DNA of 64,000 nucleotides from Tepidimonas taiwanensis (GTDB taxonomy: Bacteria; Pseudomonadota; Gammaproteobacteria; Burkholderiales; Burkholderiaceae_C), in contig NZ_CP083911.1 of NCBI RefSeq assembly GCF_020162115.1, positions 868,001 to 932,000 on the forward strand. Reading direction: 5' to 3'. The notes under the pieces are model-generated. The model did not search any database. It had not been told where the DNA came from and worked only from the letters and a program-made list of their open reading frames with translations. Shown in pieces: positions 42,474 to 51,172 of the stretch. Each line of letters begins with the position of its first letter. The first letter of the stretch is position 1. A program made the translations under genes and the position numbers.

Positions 42474-43163
42474 ATGTCATCTGCTCCCATCATCGCGGTG
42501 CGCCGGCTGGGCAAATCCGTCACCGACGCCACCGGCACGCTTGACATCTTGCACGATATCGATTTTGACGTGGCGCCGGGCGAGGCGCTGGCGATCGTCG
42601 GCGCCTCCGGCTCGGGCAAGAGCACGCTGTTGTCGCTGATCGCCGGGCTCGATACCCCGACGACCGGGACGGTCGTCCTGGACGGGGTGGACCTGTTCGC
42701 GCTGGACGAGGACGCACGTGCGGCGCTGCGGGCGCGGCGTGTGGGCTTCGTATTCCAGAGTTTTCAGCTGCTGGGGAATCTCACGGCGCTGGAAAACGTG
42801 ATGCTACCGCTGGAGCTGGCCGGGCGGCGTGATGCGCGGGAGGCCGCGCGCCGCATGCTCGAACGCGTGGGCCTGGGCGAGCGGCTGGGGCACTATCCCC
42901 GCGTGCTCTCCGGCGGCGAGCAGCAGCGCGTCGCGCTCGCGCGGGCCTTCGTCGTCGAGCCGGCGGTGCTGCTGGCCGACGAACCCACGGGCAGCCTGGA
43001 CCACGCGACGGGTGAGCGGGTGATGGAGCTGATGTTCGACCTCAACCGCGAGCACGGCACGACGCTGGTGCTGGTGACGCATGACCCGGCGATCGCGGCG
43101 CGATGCCAGCGCCGCATCGCGATCGAGGCCGGCCGCGCGCGCGAGCTGCCCCGCGGCGCATAA
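42474..43163 (+). CDS. ybbA: ABC transporter ATP-binding protein, YbbA/LolD-like
   Basis: This 229-residue ATPase has Walker A GASGSGKST (43-51), signature LSGGEQQRVALARA, Walker B LLADEPTGSLD and the His switch in VTHD. It belongs to the MacB/LolD class. In E. coli the gene pairs with the large permease gene ybbP, but here rlmB follows and no permease gene is present. The gene start is 15 bases from the divergent tesA start. The function is unknown. Confidence 0.87.
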   Translation: MSSAPIIAVRRLGKSVTDATGTLDILHDIDFDVAPGEALAIVGASGSGKSTLLSLIAGLDTPTTGTVVLDGVDLFALDEDARAALRARRVGFVFQSFQLLGNLTALENVMLPLELAGRRDAREAARRMLERVGLGERLGHYPRVLSGGEQQRVALARAFVVEPAVLLADEPTGSLDHATGERVMELMFDLNREHGTTLVLVTHDPAIAARCQRRIAIEAGRARELPRGA

Positions 43164-43172
43164 TCGCGCCCC

Positions 43173-43961
43173 ATGTCTTCCGATACCAAGATCCTGTTCG
43201 GCTTTCACGCCGTCGGCGTGCGCGTCAAGACGGCACCCGACTCGGTGCTGGAGGTCTATGTCGACGCCATGCGACGCGACGCGCGCATGCGGCAGTTCCT
43301 GCAGCGCGCGGCCGACGCGGGCGTGCGCGTGATCGAAGCCGATGGCCCGCGTCTGGCCAAGCTGGCCGGTGGCGCGCACCATCAGGGCGTGGTGGCGCGC
43401 GTGCGGCCGGTGGAGCAGGCGCGCACACTGGACGACCTGCTGGACCAGCTCGCGGCGCGCGCCGAGGTCGAACAGCGCGCCGATCCGCCGCTGCTGCTGG
43501 TGTTGGACGGCGTGACGGATCCGCACAACCTGGGTGCGTGCCTACGCGTTGCCGATGGGGCGGGGGCGCACGCCGTCGTCGCGCCCAAGGACCAGTCCTG
43601 CGGCCTCAATGCGACGGTGGCCAAAGTGGCCAGTGGCGCGGCCGAGACGGTGCCGTATTTCATGGTGACGAACCTGGCGCGCACGCTGCAGTCGCTGAAA
43701 GACCGCGGCCTGTGGATCGTGGGCACGAGCGACGACGCGCCGCGCAGCCTCTACCAATACGACTGGCGCGGTCCGGTGGCGTTGGTGATGGGCGCAGAGG
43801 GCAAGGGCATCCGGCCGCTGGTGCGCCGTACCTGCGACGAGCTGGTCAGCATCCCGATGCGCGGGGCGGTGGAGAGTCTCAACGTCTCGGTGGCCAGCGC
43901 CGTGTGCCTCTACGAGCTAGTCCGCCAGCGCCTGGCCGCGGCGTCGCCGGCCGGGCGCTGA
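43173..43961 (+). CDS. rlmB: 23S rRNA (guanosine-2'-O)-methyltransferase RlmB
   Basis: RlmB methylates the ribose of G2251 in the peptidyl-transferase loop. The 262-residue SPOUT protein has an N-terminal substrate domain beginning [12 protein letters not shown]. The knotted SAM site has [28 protein letters not shown] and [22 protein letters not shown] box at 43159-43164 overlaps the ybbA stop. It is only 8 bases from the start, so any mRNA from it would be nearly leaderless. Confidence 0.94.
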   Translation: MSSDTKILFGFHAVGVRVKTAPDSVLEVYVDAMRRDARMRQFLQRAADAGVRVIEADGPRLAKLAGGAHHQGVVARVRPVEQARTLDDLLDQLAARAEVEQRADPPLLLVLDGVTDPHNLGACLRVADGAGAHAVVAPKDQSCGLNATVAKVASGAAETVPYFMVTNLARTLQSLKDRGLWIVGTSDDAPRSLYQYDWRGPVALVMGAEGKGIRPLVRRTCDELVSIPMRGAVESLNVSVASAVCLYELVRQRLAAASPAGR

Positions 43962-44075
43962 ACGCCGTTTTGCATCGTCGGCGTACTGGCCCCAGTCACC
44001 CGAGCCGTCGCGGTGCACACGCCGCCGGATCTTCCGCTCTCGGGCGGAGGGGCCAGTGGCCCTACACACTGGTAC

Positions 44076-44672
44076 CTATACCCATCCCAAGGCACCCAGC
44101 AGCCCCCCGGCCCCCAGCAGCCACAACAGGTGCAGCCGCGTGCGCCAGACGACCAGCGCGGCCAGCGCCGCCAGTGCCCACTGTCCCGCATTGTGCCGCC
44201 AGTCGCCCGTGCCGCACGCGAGCAGCCAGCCGGAGGTGAACAGCAGCGCGACGACCGCGGGCGCGAGTCCCTGCCGGAACGCCTGCACCGGCCAGGCGTC
44301 GCGCCGCTCGTGCAGCCAGCGCGCCACGCCGTAGGTCAGCAGCGACGACGGCAGCAGCATGGCCCCGAGACAGACGACGACGCCCAGCAGACCCAGTCCC
44401 CACGCGGCCGGTCCCGCGGCGGGCCCGCCTCCGCTGTTGAGGCCGACGTGCCAGCCCATCAGCGCCACGAACAGGATGTTGGGCCCAGGTGCGGCTTGCG
44501 CCAGCGCGATCGACGCGGCGAACTGGCCGTCGCTGAGCCAGCCGTGCTCCGTGACCAGATAGCGGTGCATGTCCGGCGCGGTCGTGATCGCCCCGCCGAT
44601 GGCCAGTAGCGACAGCGACAGAAAATGCGTGAAGAGCGCCAGCCAGTCGCCCGTGGTGAGGGGAGTGGTCAT
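44076..44672 (-). CDS. Chromate transporter, short-chain CHR protein (second gene)
   Basis: This is one half of a two-gene chromate-transporter-type protein (CHR family), 198 residues with about six hydrophobic spans. LLAIGGAITTAPDMHRYLV and the ALAQAAPGPNILFVALMGW motif mark the family. It overlaps the other half by 4 bases (ATGA at 44672-44669). Some short CHR pairs give chromate resistance, others have unknown substrates. It converges on rlmB. Confidence 0.87.
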   Translation of the reverse strand: MTTPLTTGDWLALFTHFLSLSLLAIGGAITTAPDMHRYLVTEHGWLSDGQFAASIALAQAAPGPNILFVALMGWHVGLNSGGGPAAGPAAWGLGLLGVVVCLGAMLLPSSLLTYGVARWLHERRDAWPVQAFRQGLAPAVVALLFTSGWLLACGTGDWRHNAGQWALAALAALVVWRTRLHLLWLLGAGGLLGALGWV

Positions 44673-45265
44673 ACGGGCTCCTTCGCCCGGTGCCGCAGCC
44701 GTCGCGCCGCCAGCGCCCACCCGACGCCGCCGGTGACGGCCAGCACCGCGGCCAGCGGCCAGCGCAGGATCGCGACGGCGACGAACGTCGCACCCCCGAG
44801 CACGGCGCACCACGCGAGACCCAGCACATTGCCGGCTAGCGCCGGCAGCAGGCGCAACGCCGTGCCGACGATCAGCCCGGCGGCGACCGCTCCCATGCCC
44901 CGCAGCGCCCCCTGGGCGACGGGGTGCGCGGCCACGTGCGAGAACGCGACCGCGATCGCCAGCAACAGCACCAGTGGGGCGAGCAGCATGCCGGACAGCG
45001 CGGCCACCGCGCCGCGCCAGCCGAAATGACGCCCACCGATCATCAGCGCGAGGTTGACGACGTTGGGGCCGGGCAGCACCTGCGCGGCCGCCCAATCCTC
45101 CAGAAACTGCTCGCGTGTGAGCCAGCGCCGGCGCTCCACCAGTTCGCGCTGCACCACCGCCAGCACACCACCAAAGCCCTGCAACGCCAGCACGGTACAG
45201 GCCCAGAACAGTGCGGCCGGTGACCGGGGCGCGGCGAGGGCCTCGGCCTCTGTGGCAGCGCTCAT
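44669..45265 (-). CDS. Chromate transporter, short-chain CHR protein (first gene)
   Basis: This is the partner of the previous entry, also 198 residues. It has LQGFGGVLAVVQRELVERRRWL and the AAAQVLPGPNVVNLALMIGG motif, about six hydrophobic spans, and an Arg-rich end. Two similar-sized halves are expected to form one antiparallel transporter. The GFGG and PGPN motifs are intact in this half. The partner has the GG-A form AIGGA. Confidence 0.88.
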   Translation of the reverse strand: MSAATEAEALAAPRSPAALFWACTVLALQGFGGVLAVVQRELVERRRWLTREQFLEDWAAAQVLPGPNVVNLALMIGGRHFGWRGAVAALSGMLLAPLVLLLAIAVAFSHVAAHPVAQGALRGMGAVAAGLIVGTALRLLPALAGNVLGLAWCAVLGGATFVAVAILRWPLAAVLAVTGGVGWALAARRLRHRAKEPV

Positions 45266-45321
45266 CGTGCCACCCCCGCAAGATCGGGAAACCCCCGGTC
45301 GGCACCGCGCGGCAGCGGCCC

Positions 45322-45327
45322 TACAAT
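45322..45327 (+). promoter_or_regulatory. Likely -10 box for phaR
   Basis: TACAAT lies 64 bases before the phaR start, in the gap divergent from the chromate transporter genes. No clear -35 box is visible. Confidence 0.4.
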
Positions 45328-45391
45328 GCCCCGCGGGGTGTCGCGCCCGGGCGCGGCAGCGTGTCCGTTCATCGATTCAGGAGTTCCATTC

Positions 45392-45937
45392 GTGCAGTCA
45401 ACGAAGGCCAAGGCCGAAGCTCCCGCCGCCCAGCCGAACGCCGAACCGGCCGGCCCCGTCACCCGTGTGATCAAAAAGTATCCCAACCGGCGCCTGTACG
45501 ACACACAGTCGTCGTCTTACATCACGCTCGGTGACGTCAAGAACCTCGTGATGCGCGCGGAACCGTTCGTCGTGCGCGACGCCAAGACCGGCGAGGACCT
45601 GACGCGTTCGATCCTGCTGCAGATCATTCTGGAGGAGGAGACGGCCGGCGTGCCGCTGTTCTCCGAGAAGATGCTGGCCAATATTATTCGATTCTATGGT
45701 CACGCGATGCAGGATTTCATGGGTTCGTACCTGGAGCGCAACCTGCAGATCTTCATGGAGCTGCAGCAAAAACTCGCCGAGCAGGCCAAGGAGCTGACGC
45801 CAGAGGTCTGGCAGCAGTTCATGGCGGCGCAGACGCCGCTGATGATGGGCAACTTTTTCGCGCAGTCGCAGCGGGCCTTCGCGCAGCTGCAGGAGCAGAT
45901 GCTGGCCGCGATGGGTGTCAAGCGCCCCAACGGCTGA
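45392..45937 (+). CDS. phaR: Polyhydroxyalkanoate synthesis repressor PhaR
   Basis: PhaR binds polyhydroxyalkanoate granules and DNA, and represses phasin and its own gene until polymer forms. The 181-residue protein has the DNA-binding domain RVIKKYPNRRLYDTQSSSYI, followed by two PHB accumulation regulatory segments. The tail is Gln-rich and helical. The start is GTG 45392, eight bases after AGGAG at 45379-45383. The upstream in-frame ATG 45326 has no such site. pha biosynthesis genes are not in the window. Confidence 0.92.
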   Translation: MQSTKAKAEAPAAQPNAEPAGPVTRVIKKYPNRRLYDTQSSSYITLGDVKNLVMRAEPFVVRDAKTGEDLTRSILLQIILEEETAGVPLFSEKMLANIIRFYGHAMQDFMGSYLERNLQIFMELQQKLAEQAKELTPEVWQQFMAAQTPLMMGNFFAQSQRAFAQLQEQMLAAMGVKRPNG

Positions 45938-45945
45938 ACGGTCGC

Positions 45946-45966
45946 CGCGGGCGCGCCGGGCCCGCG
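45946..45966 (+). terminator. Weak hairpin after phaR
   Basis: CGCGGGC and GCCCGCG form a 7-bp stem with a 7-base loop, nine bases past the phaR stop, without a T-run. The rest of the gap to rimO (45967-46152) holds no gene or clear site that I can support. Confidence 0.3.
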
Positions 45967-46152
45967 TGCCGATCTGCACCATGCGTTATCGCGCCGGCAC
46001 GATTTCGTCTGGCGTGCCCACTCCCCCTTGCATGGAAAGGGCGCGGAGCGAGAACACCGAGCTTCTTCGTGCCGGATCGATAGGCCGCGCACCGATGGAC
46101 CGTCGGCCCGGAGGGCACCCCTGTCAGGCCGTCGACCTGAGACAATAACGGG

Positions 46153-47562
46153 ATGTCCACAACCGTCACCGAACACGCCCCTGCTGCGGCCCCGACCATC
46201 GGCTTCGTGAGTCTGGGCTGCCCCAAGGCGCTGACCGACTCCGAGCTGATCCTGACGCGCCTGAGCGCCGAGGGCTACCGCACCAGCAAGCGCTACGAAG
46301 GCGCGGACCTCGTCATCGTCAACACCTGCGGCTTCATCGACGACGCGGTCAAGGAAAGCCTGGACGCGATCGGCGAGGCGCTCGCCGCCAACGGCAAGGT
46401 GATCGTGACCGGCTGTTTGGGTGCGCGCGCCAACGAGCAGGGGGACAACCTCGTGAAGTCGCTGCACCCCGCGGTGCTGGCGGTGACCGGCCCGCACGCG
46501 GCGGACGAGGTGCTCGACGCGGTGCATGCGCACCTGCCCAAGCCGCACGATCCGTTCGTCGACCTGGTGCCGCCGCCGAGCAACGCGATCGAAGGCGTCG
46601 GCGTCAAGCTCACCCCGCGCCACTACGCGTACCTGAAGATCAGCGAGGGCTGCAACCATCGCTGCACGTTTTGCATCATCCCGTCGATGCGCGGCGATCT
46701 GGTGAGCCGCCCGATCGGCGAAGTGCTGACCGAGGCGCGCCGCCTGTTCGAGGGCGGCGTCAAGGAGCTGCTCGTCATCAGCCAGGACACCAGCGCCTAC
46801 GGCGTGGACGTGCAGTACCGCACCGGCTTCTGGGACGGGCGGCCGATCCGCACGCGCATGCTGGAGCTGGTGCGCGAGCTGGGGCAACTGGCGCGCGCGC
46901 ATGGGGCGTGGGTGCGGCTGCACTACGTCTATCCCTACCCGCACGTGGACGAGGTGGTGCCGCTGATGGCGGAGGGGTGGGTGTTGCCGTACCTCGATGT
47001 GCCGTTCCAGCACAGCCACCCGGACGTGCTGCGCCGCATGAAACGCCCGGCCAGTGGCGAGAAAAACCTCGAGCGCATCCGCCGCTGGCGCGAGATCTGC
47101 CCGGAACTGGTCGTGCGCAGCACCTTCATCGCCGGCTTTCCTGGCGAGACGGAAGAGGAGTTTGCGCACCTGCTCGACTTCGTGCGCGAGGCGCAGATCG
47201 ACCGCGCCGGCTGCTTTGCGTACTCGCCGGTGGCGGGGGCCGCGGCCAACGCGCTGCCCGGCGCGCTGCCGGACGCGGTGCGTGAGGAGCGGCGCGCGCG
47301 GTTCATGGCGGTGGCGGAGCAGGTGGCGGTGGAGCGCCTGCAGCGCCGCGTTGGCGCGACGATGCAAGTGCTCGTGGATCAGGCGGTCGGCCTCGGCAAG
47401 AAGGGCGGGGTGGGACGCACCTACGCGGATGCGCCGGAAATCGACGGCACGGTGCGCCTGCTGCCCCCGGAAAAGGTCAGCAAGACCTACCGCACCGGGG
47501 AGTTCATCCGCGCGCGCATCGTCGGCGCGGAAGGGCACGATCTGATCGGCGTGCCGGTGTGA
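46153..47562 (+). CDS. rimO: Ribosomal protein S12 methylthiotransferase RimO
   Basis: RimO adds a methylthio group to Asp 88 (E. coli numbering) of ribosomal protein S12. The 469-residue protein has the N-terminal MTTase domain with Cys in [22 protein letters not shown] and VTGCLGAR. The radical SAM motif is CNHRCTFC, and a C-terminal TRAM domain ends in DLIGVPV. All six cluster cysteines are present. The start follows a gap of 215 bases after phaR. Confidence 0.95.
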   Translation: MSTTVTEHAPAAAPTIGFVSLGCPKALTDSELILTRLSAEGYRTSKRYEGADLVIVNTCGFIDDAVKESLDAIGEALAANGKVIVTGCLGARANEQGDNLVKSLHPAVLAVTGPHAADEVLDAVHAHLPKPHDPFVDLVPPPSNAIEGVGVKLTPRHYAYLKISEGCNHRCTFCIIPSMRGDLVSRPIGEVLTEARRLFEGGVKELLVISQDTSAYGVDVQYRTGFWDGRPIRTRMLELVRELGQLARAHGAWVRLHYVYPYPHVDEVVPLMAEGWVLPYLDVPFQHSHPDVLRRMKRPASGEKNLERIRRWREICPELVVRSTFIAGFPGETEEEFAHLLDFVREAQIDRAGCFAYSPVAGAAANALPGALPDAVREERRARFMAVAEQVAVERLQRRVGATMQVLVDQAVGLGKKGGVGRTYADAPEIDGTVRLLPPEKVSKTYRTGEFIRARIVGAEGHDLIGVPV

Positions 47563-47694
47563 GCGTGGCGGTCCGCTGCTGCACGTGGCGGCGTGACCTG
47601 ACCGGGAGTGCGGATCGGGCGCACGGGGCTTCGGGCCGCGTGAGCCGGTCCGCAGCCTCCGCGTAAAGATACAAGGATGGTGTTTGCGGGATAG

Positions 47695-47747
47695 GGTATA
47701 GGTCGCTTGGCGCCCCGCCGCTGCAGCGGGCGGAGACCTCCTATACC
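47695..47747. repeat. 53-bp imperfect inverted repeat between rimO and tRNA-Leu
   Basis: Outer arms GGTATAGG (47695-47702) and CCTATACC (47740-47747) pair perfectly. GGTC/GACC extends inside, and a CCGCCGC/GCGG-CGG stem around TGCA forms the tip. The next bases on the plus strand are A-rich (AAAAACGAAAAAG). A T-run therefore comes before the hairpin on the minus strand, the wrong order for a standard terminator. The origin is unknown. Confidence 0.6.
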
Positions 47748-47790
47748 GAAAAACGAAAAAGCCGGCTCAGACGATGGATGCTTCAGAAGC

Positions 47791-47875
<85 letters not shown>

Positions 47876-47893
47876 GCTTCTGAATATTCTTGA

Positions 47894-47899
47894 ATTATA
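47894..47899 (-). promoter_or_regulatory. -10 box of tRNA-Leu copy 1
   Basis: A perfect TATAAT on the minus strand, 18 bases before the tRNA 5' end. No good -35 box is visible. Confidence 0.55.
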
Positions 47900-48086
47900 G
47901 CAGTTCCGCCGATAAGGCCGAATTCCGGTTCCACCACTGCACGCACGCCATGGGCGTTACGAGCGTGGCGAGCGAGCCCGACGGACGCAACCGGCGAAAG
48001 CAGGGTATGATCGACCCCGCAGGCCGATGCCATCGGCGCGGCACTGCCACCCGAATCCAGACGTGACCGCCCATGTGGCCGGTGTC

Positions 48087-48171
<85 letters not shown>

Positions 48172-48187
48172 GTTTCAGGAAGCCATA

Positions 48188-48193
48188 ATTATA
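48188..48193 (-). promoter_or_regulatory. -10 box of tRNA-Leu copy 2
   Basis: A perfect TATAAT on the minus strand, 16 bases before the tRNA 5' end. It lies in the short gap divergent from rnr. Confidence 0.55.
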
Positions 48194-48231
48194 TCCACCC
48201 GCGGGCCATTGCCCGCCGAGAACAGACCCCT

Positions 48232-50457
48232 GTGAAAGAAAAAATATCCGCTACCCTGGCCGAGGTCGAAGGCACCGTGATCGGCCACCGCGACGGGCAC
48301 GGCTTCGTCGTGCGCGACGACGGTCAACCCGACATTTACCTGTCGCCCAACGAGATGCGCGCGGTGCTGCACAAAGACCGCGTGCGCGTGCGCATCATCC
48401 GCCATGACCGCCGCGGCCGCCCGGAGGGGCGGGTCACCGAGATCCTAGCGCGCTCCGACACCCCGATCATCGGCCGCCTGCTGCACGAGGGCGGGGTGTG
48501 GCTCGTGGCACCGGAAGACAAGCGCTACGGCCAGGACGTCCTGATCCCCAAGGGTGCGACCGGCAGCGCGCAGCCCGGGCAGGTGGTGGTCGTGGAACTG
48601 ACCGAGCCACCGGCGCTGTACGGACAGCCCGTCGGGCGCGTGAAAGAGGTGCTGGGCGATATCGACGACCCGGGCATGGAGATCGAAATCGCCGTGCGCA
48701 AGTACGGCGTGCCGCACCAGTTTTCGGAAGCCGCGCTGGCCGAGGCGCGCGCGCTGCCGGAGAAAGTCCGCGCCGTCGACCGCCGCGGCCGTGTCGACCT
48801 GACCGACGTGCCACTGGTGACGATCGATGGCGAGGACGCGCGCGACTTCGACGACGCGGTGTACTGCGAGCCGGCCCGCGTGGGGGCCGGGCGGGGGTGG
48901 CGGCTGCTGGTGGCGATCGCCGACGTCAGCCACTACGTGCGCAACGGCGCGGCGCTGGACATCGACGCGTACGACCGCGCCACCAGCGTGTACTTCCCGC
49001 GCCGCGTCATCCCGATGCTGCCGGAGAAGCTCTCCAACGGCTTGTGTTCGCTCAACCCGGGGGTGGACCGGCTGTGCATGGTGTGCGACATGCTGATCGA
49101 CGCCAAGGGGCAGGTGCAGGCGTACCAGTTCTACCCGGCGGTGATGCACAGCCACCAGCGCTTCACGTACACGGAGGTGGCGGCGATCCTGCAGAACACG
49201 CGCGGCCCGCTGGCCCAGCGGCACGCCGCGCTGGTGCCGCACCTGCTCAACCTGTACGACGTGTACCAGGCGCTGCTGGCGGCGCGGGAGGCGCGCGGCG
49301 CAGTGGACCTCGAGACGGTGGAGACGCAAATCGTCTGCGACGAGGCCGGGCGCATCGAGCGCATCGAGCCGCGCACGCGCAACGATGCCCACCGGCTGAT
49401 CGAGGAGGCGATGCTGGCGGCCAACGTCTGCGCCGCCGAGTTCATCGCCACCCACCGCCATCCGGCGCTGTACCGCGTGCACGAACGGCCGTCGGCGGAC
49501 AAGCTCGAGACCCTGCGCGAGTACCTCAAGGCGCTGGGCGTCGGGGTGACGATCGGCGACGAGCCCACCCCGCGCGACTTTCAGGCGATTTCCAAGGCGA
49601 CCGCGGACCGCCCGGACGCGCCGCAGATCCACCAGATGCTGCTGCGTTCGATGCAGCAGGCGATGTATTCGCCGCACAACGTGGGGCACTTTGGCCTCGC
49701 GTTCGAGGCCTACACCCACTTCACGAGCCCGATCCGCCGCTACCCGGACCTGCTCGTGCACCGCGTCATCAAGGCGATCCTGAAAGGCGAGCGCTACCAC
49801 CTGCCGGTGTTGCCGACACCGGGCGAGGCGCAGGCCAAGCTGGCCAAGCGGCTGGAGGAACGCGGCGCGTCCGACGCAATGAAGCGCACGCGCGGTCGGC
49901 CGTCGAACGAGATTCTCGGGTGGGAGGCGGCAGGCCTGCACTGCAGCGCCAACGAGCGCCGCGCCGACGAGGCCAGCCGCGACGTCGAGGCGTGGCTCAA
50001 GTGCAAGTACATGCGCGAGCGCCTGGGCGAGGAGTTCACGGGCACCGTCACCGCGGTCACGAGCTTCGGCCTGTTCGTCACGCTCGACGCCCTGTACGTC
50101 GAGGGCCTGGTGCACATCACCGAGCTGGGCGGCGAGTATTTCCGCTACGACGAGCGCCGGCAGGAGCTGCGCGGCGAGCGCACCGGCGTGCGCTATACCC
50201 TCGGCTCCAAGGTGGCGGTGCAGGTCAGCCGCGTCGATCTGGACGGCCGCCGCATCGACTTCCGCCTGGTGACCGACCCGGCGCAGGAGCGCGGCACGGA
50301 GCGGACCGCGGGCGATGACGAGCGCGGCGAATCCGCGCCCCGGCGGCGCACCCGCCCCGCCGGGGCGGGCAAAAAGGGCGGCCGTCCGGCGTCGGGTGGG
50401 GTACCATCGACATCTGCCGGGCGTTCGGCCCGGCGCGCGCGGCCCCGGCGCAACTGA
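48232..50457 (+). CDS. rnr: Ribonuclease R
   Basis: RNase R is a 3'-5' exoribonuclease that degrades structured RNA. The 741-residue protein has OB cold-shock domains (EGTVIGHRDGHGFVVRDD). The RNB catalytic domain has IDGEDARDFDDAV, whose Asp residues bind Mg2+. An S1 domain (EEFTGTVTAVTSFGLFV) and a basic Arg/Gly/Pro tail follow. The start is GTG 48232 with only a poor ribosome site. The N-terminal helix-turn-helix extension of E. coli RNase R is missing. Confidence 0.95.
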   Translation: MKEKISATLAEVEGTVIGHRDGHGFVVRDDGQPDIYLSPNEMRAVLHKDRVRVRIIRHDRRGRPEGRVTEILARSDTPIIGRLLHEGGVWLVAPEDKRYGQDVLIPKGATGSAQPGQVVVVELTEPPALYGQPVGRVKEVLGDIDDPGMEIEIAVRKYGVPHQFSEAALAEARALPEKVRAVDRRGRVDLTDVPLVTIDGEDARDFDDAVYCEPARVGAGRGWRLLVAIADVSHYVRNGAALDIDAYDRATSVYFPRRVIPMLPEKLSNGLCSLNPGVDRLCMVCDMLIDAKGQVQAYQFYPAVMHSHQRFTYTEVAAILQNTRGPLAQRHAALVPHLLNLYDVYQALLAAREARGAVDLETVETQIVCDEAGRIERIEPRTRNDAHRLIEEAMLAANVCAAEFIATHRHPALYRVHERPSADKLETLREYLKALGVGVTIGDEPTPRDFQAISKATADRPDAPQIHQMLLRSMQQAMYSPHNVGHFGLAFEAYTHFTSPIRRYPDLLVHRVIKAILKGERYHLPVLPTPGEAQAKLAKRLEERGASDAMKRTRGRPSNEILGWEAAGLHCSANERRADEASRDVEAWLKCKYMRERLGEEFTGTVTAVTSFGLFVTLDALYVEGLVHITELGGEYFRYDERRQELRGERTGVRYTLGSKVAVQVSRVDLDGRRIDFRLVTDPAQERGTERTAGDDERGESAPRRRTRPAGAGKKGGRPASGGVPSTSAGRSARRARPRRN

Positions 50458-50493
50458 CCAGCGGGGCCACGAACCGCGTCCCCCTCGTCGGCC

Positions 50494-51042
50494 ATGCGCA
50501 TTCTGCAGTTCCTGCTCGATACCGTTTTTTTCATCCTGGTCGGTGCCGCGCTGCTGCGCGGGTGGATGAACACCCGGCGGCTGCGCATGGCGTCGCAGCC
50601 CGGCCCATTCGTGATCGCGGTGACCGACTGGATCGTGCAGCCCGTGCGCCGCACCCTGCCGCGCGTGTGGGCGCAGGCCAACGTGGATTGGGGCAGCTTC
50701 GTTGCGGCCGTGCTGCTGGCGCTGGCCTATGCGGGGTGTGTGCACCTGCTGTGGGGCGGGGCGCTGCCGGACGCGCCGTCGCTGGGTTTTCTCGTGACGG
50801 TGCCGGTACTGGCGCTGCAATGGCTGCTGCGCACCGCGCTGCAGGGGCTGATGCTGCTGATGCTGCTGCTGGCGGTGCTGACGTGGGTGCAGCCGTTTTC
50901 GCCGTTGATTGGCAGCCTCGGGCGGCTGCTGGAGCCGCTGCTGGCGCCGATGCGCCGCCTCATCCCCACGATCGGCGGCGTGGACCTGTCAATCCTCGTG
51001 TGGCTGATCCTGCTGCAGGTGGGGTTGATGCTGCTGGGATGA
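50494..51042 (+). CDS. yggT: YggT family membrane protein
   Basis: This 182-residue protein has two YggT repeats. Each has a pair of hydrophobic spans around sequences such as LDTVFFILVGAALLRGWM and LSILVWLILLQVGLMLLG, with P-M-R-R-L-I-P (PMRRLIPTIGG) between. Members are linked to osmotic stress, division or photosystem assembly in other organisms. No precise role can be given here. Confidence 0.88.
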   Translation: MRILQFLLDTVFFILVGAALLRGWMNTRRLRMASQPGPFVIAVTDWIVQPVRRTLPRVWAQANVDWGSFVAAVLLALAYAGCVHLLWGGALPDAPSLGFLVTVPVLALQWLLRTALQGLMLLMLLLAVLTWVQPFSPLIGSLGRLLEPLLAPMRRLIPTIGGVDLSILVWLILLQVGLMLLG

Positions 51043-51066
51043 GCGGGCCGAGGAGCGTTGCATCAC

Positions 51067-51089
51067 CGCGCCCAAGGGCGCGCAGTTTT
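51067..51089 (+). terminator. Probable terminator of rnr-yggT
   Basis: CGCGCC-CAAG-GGCGCG forms a 6-bp GC stem followed by CAGTTTT, 25 bases after the yggT stop. The remaining gap to the convergent moeA end holds nothing else that I can support. Confidence 0.5.
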
Positions 51090-51172
51090 GGCCCCGTCGC
51101 GCTTTTTCCTGTCGCGCGGTGACGCCTTTTCTGCGCAGCGCGCGGGGGCCTGGCCTCCGTTTCGGCGTTCGT

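Noticed and set aside
47695..47747. The 53-bp inverted repeat as a standard intrinsic terminator
   Set aside because: On the plus strand the following run is of A, and on the minus strand the T-run comes before the stem, so neither direction gives hairpin then U-run.
47876..48086. Open frames between the two tRNA-Leu genes
   Set aside because: They run through the tRNA sequences or lack ribosome sites, and no protein family is recognisable.
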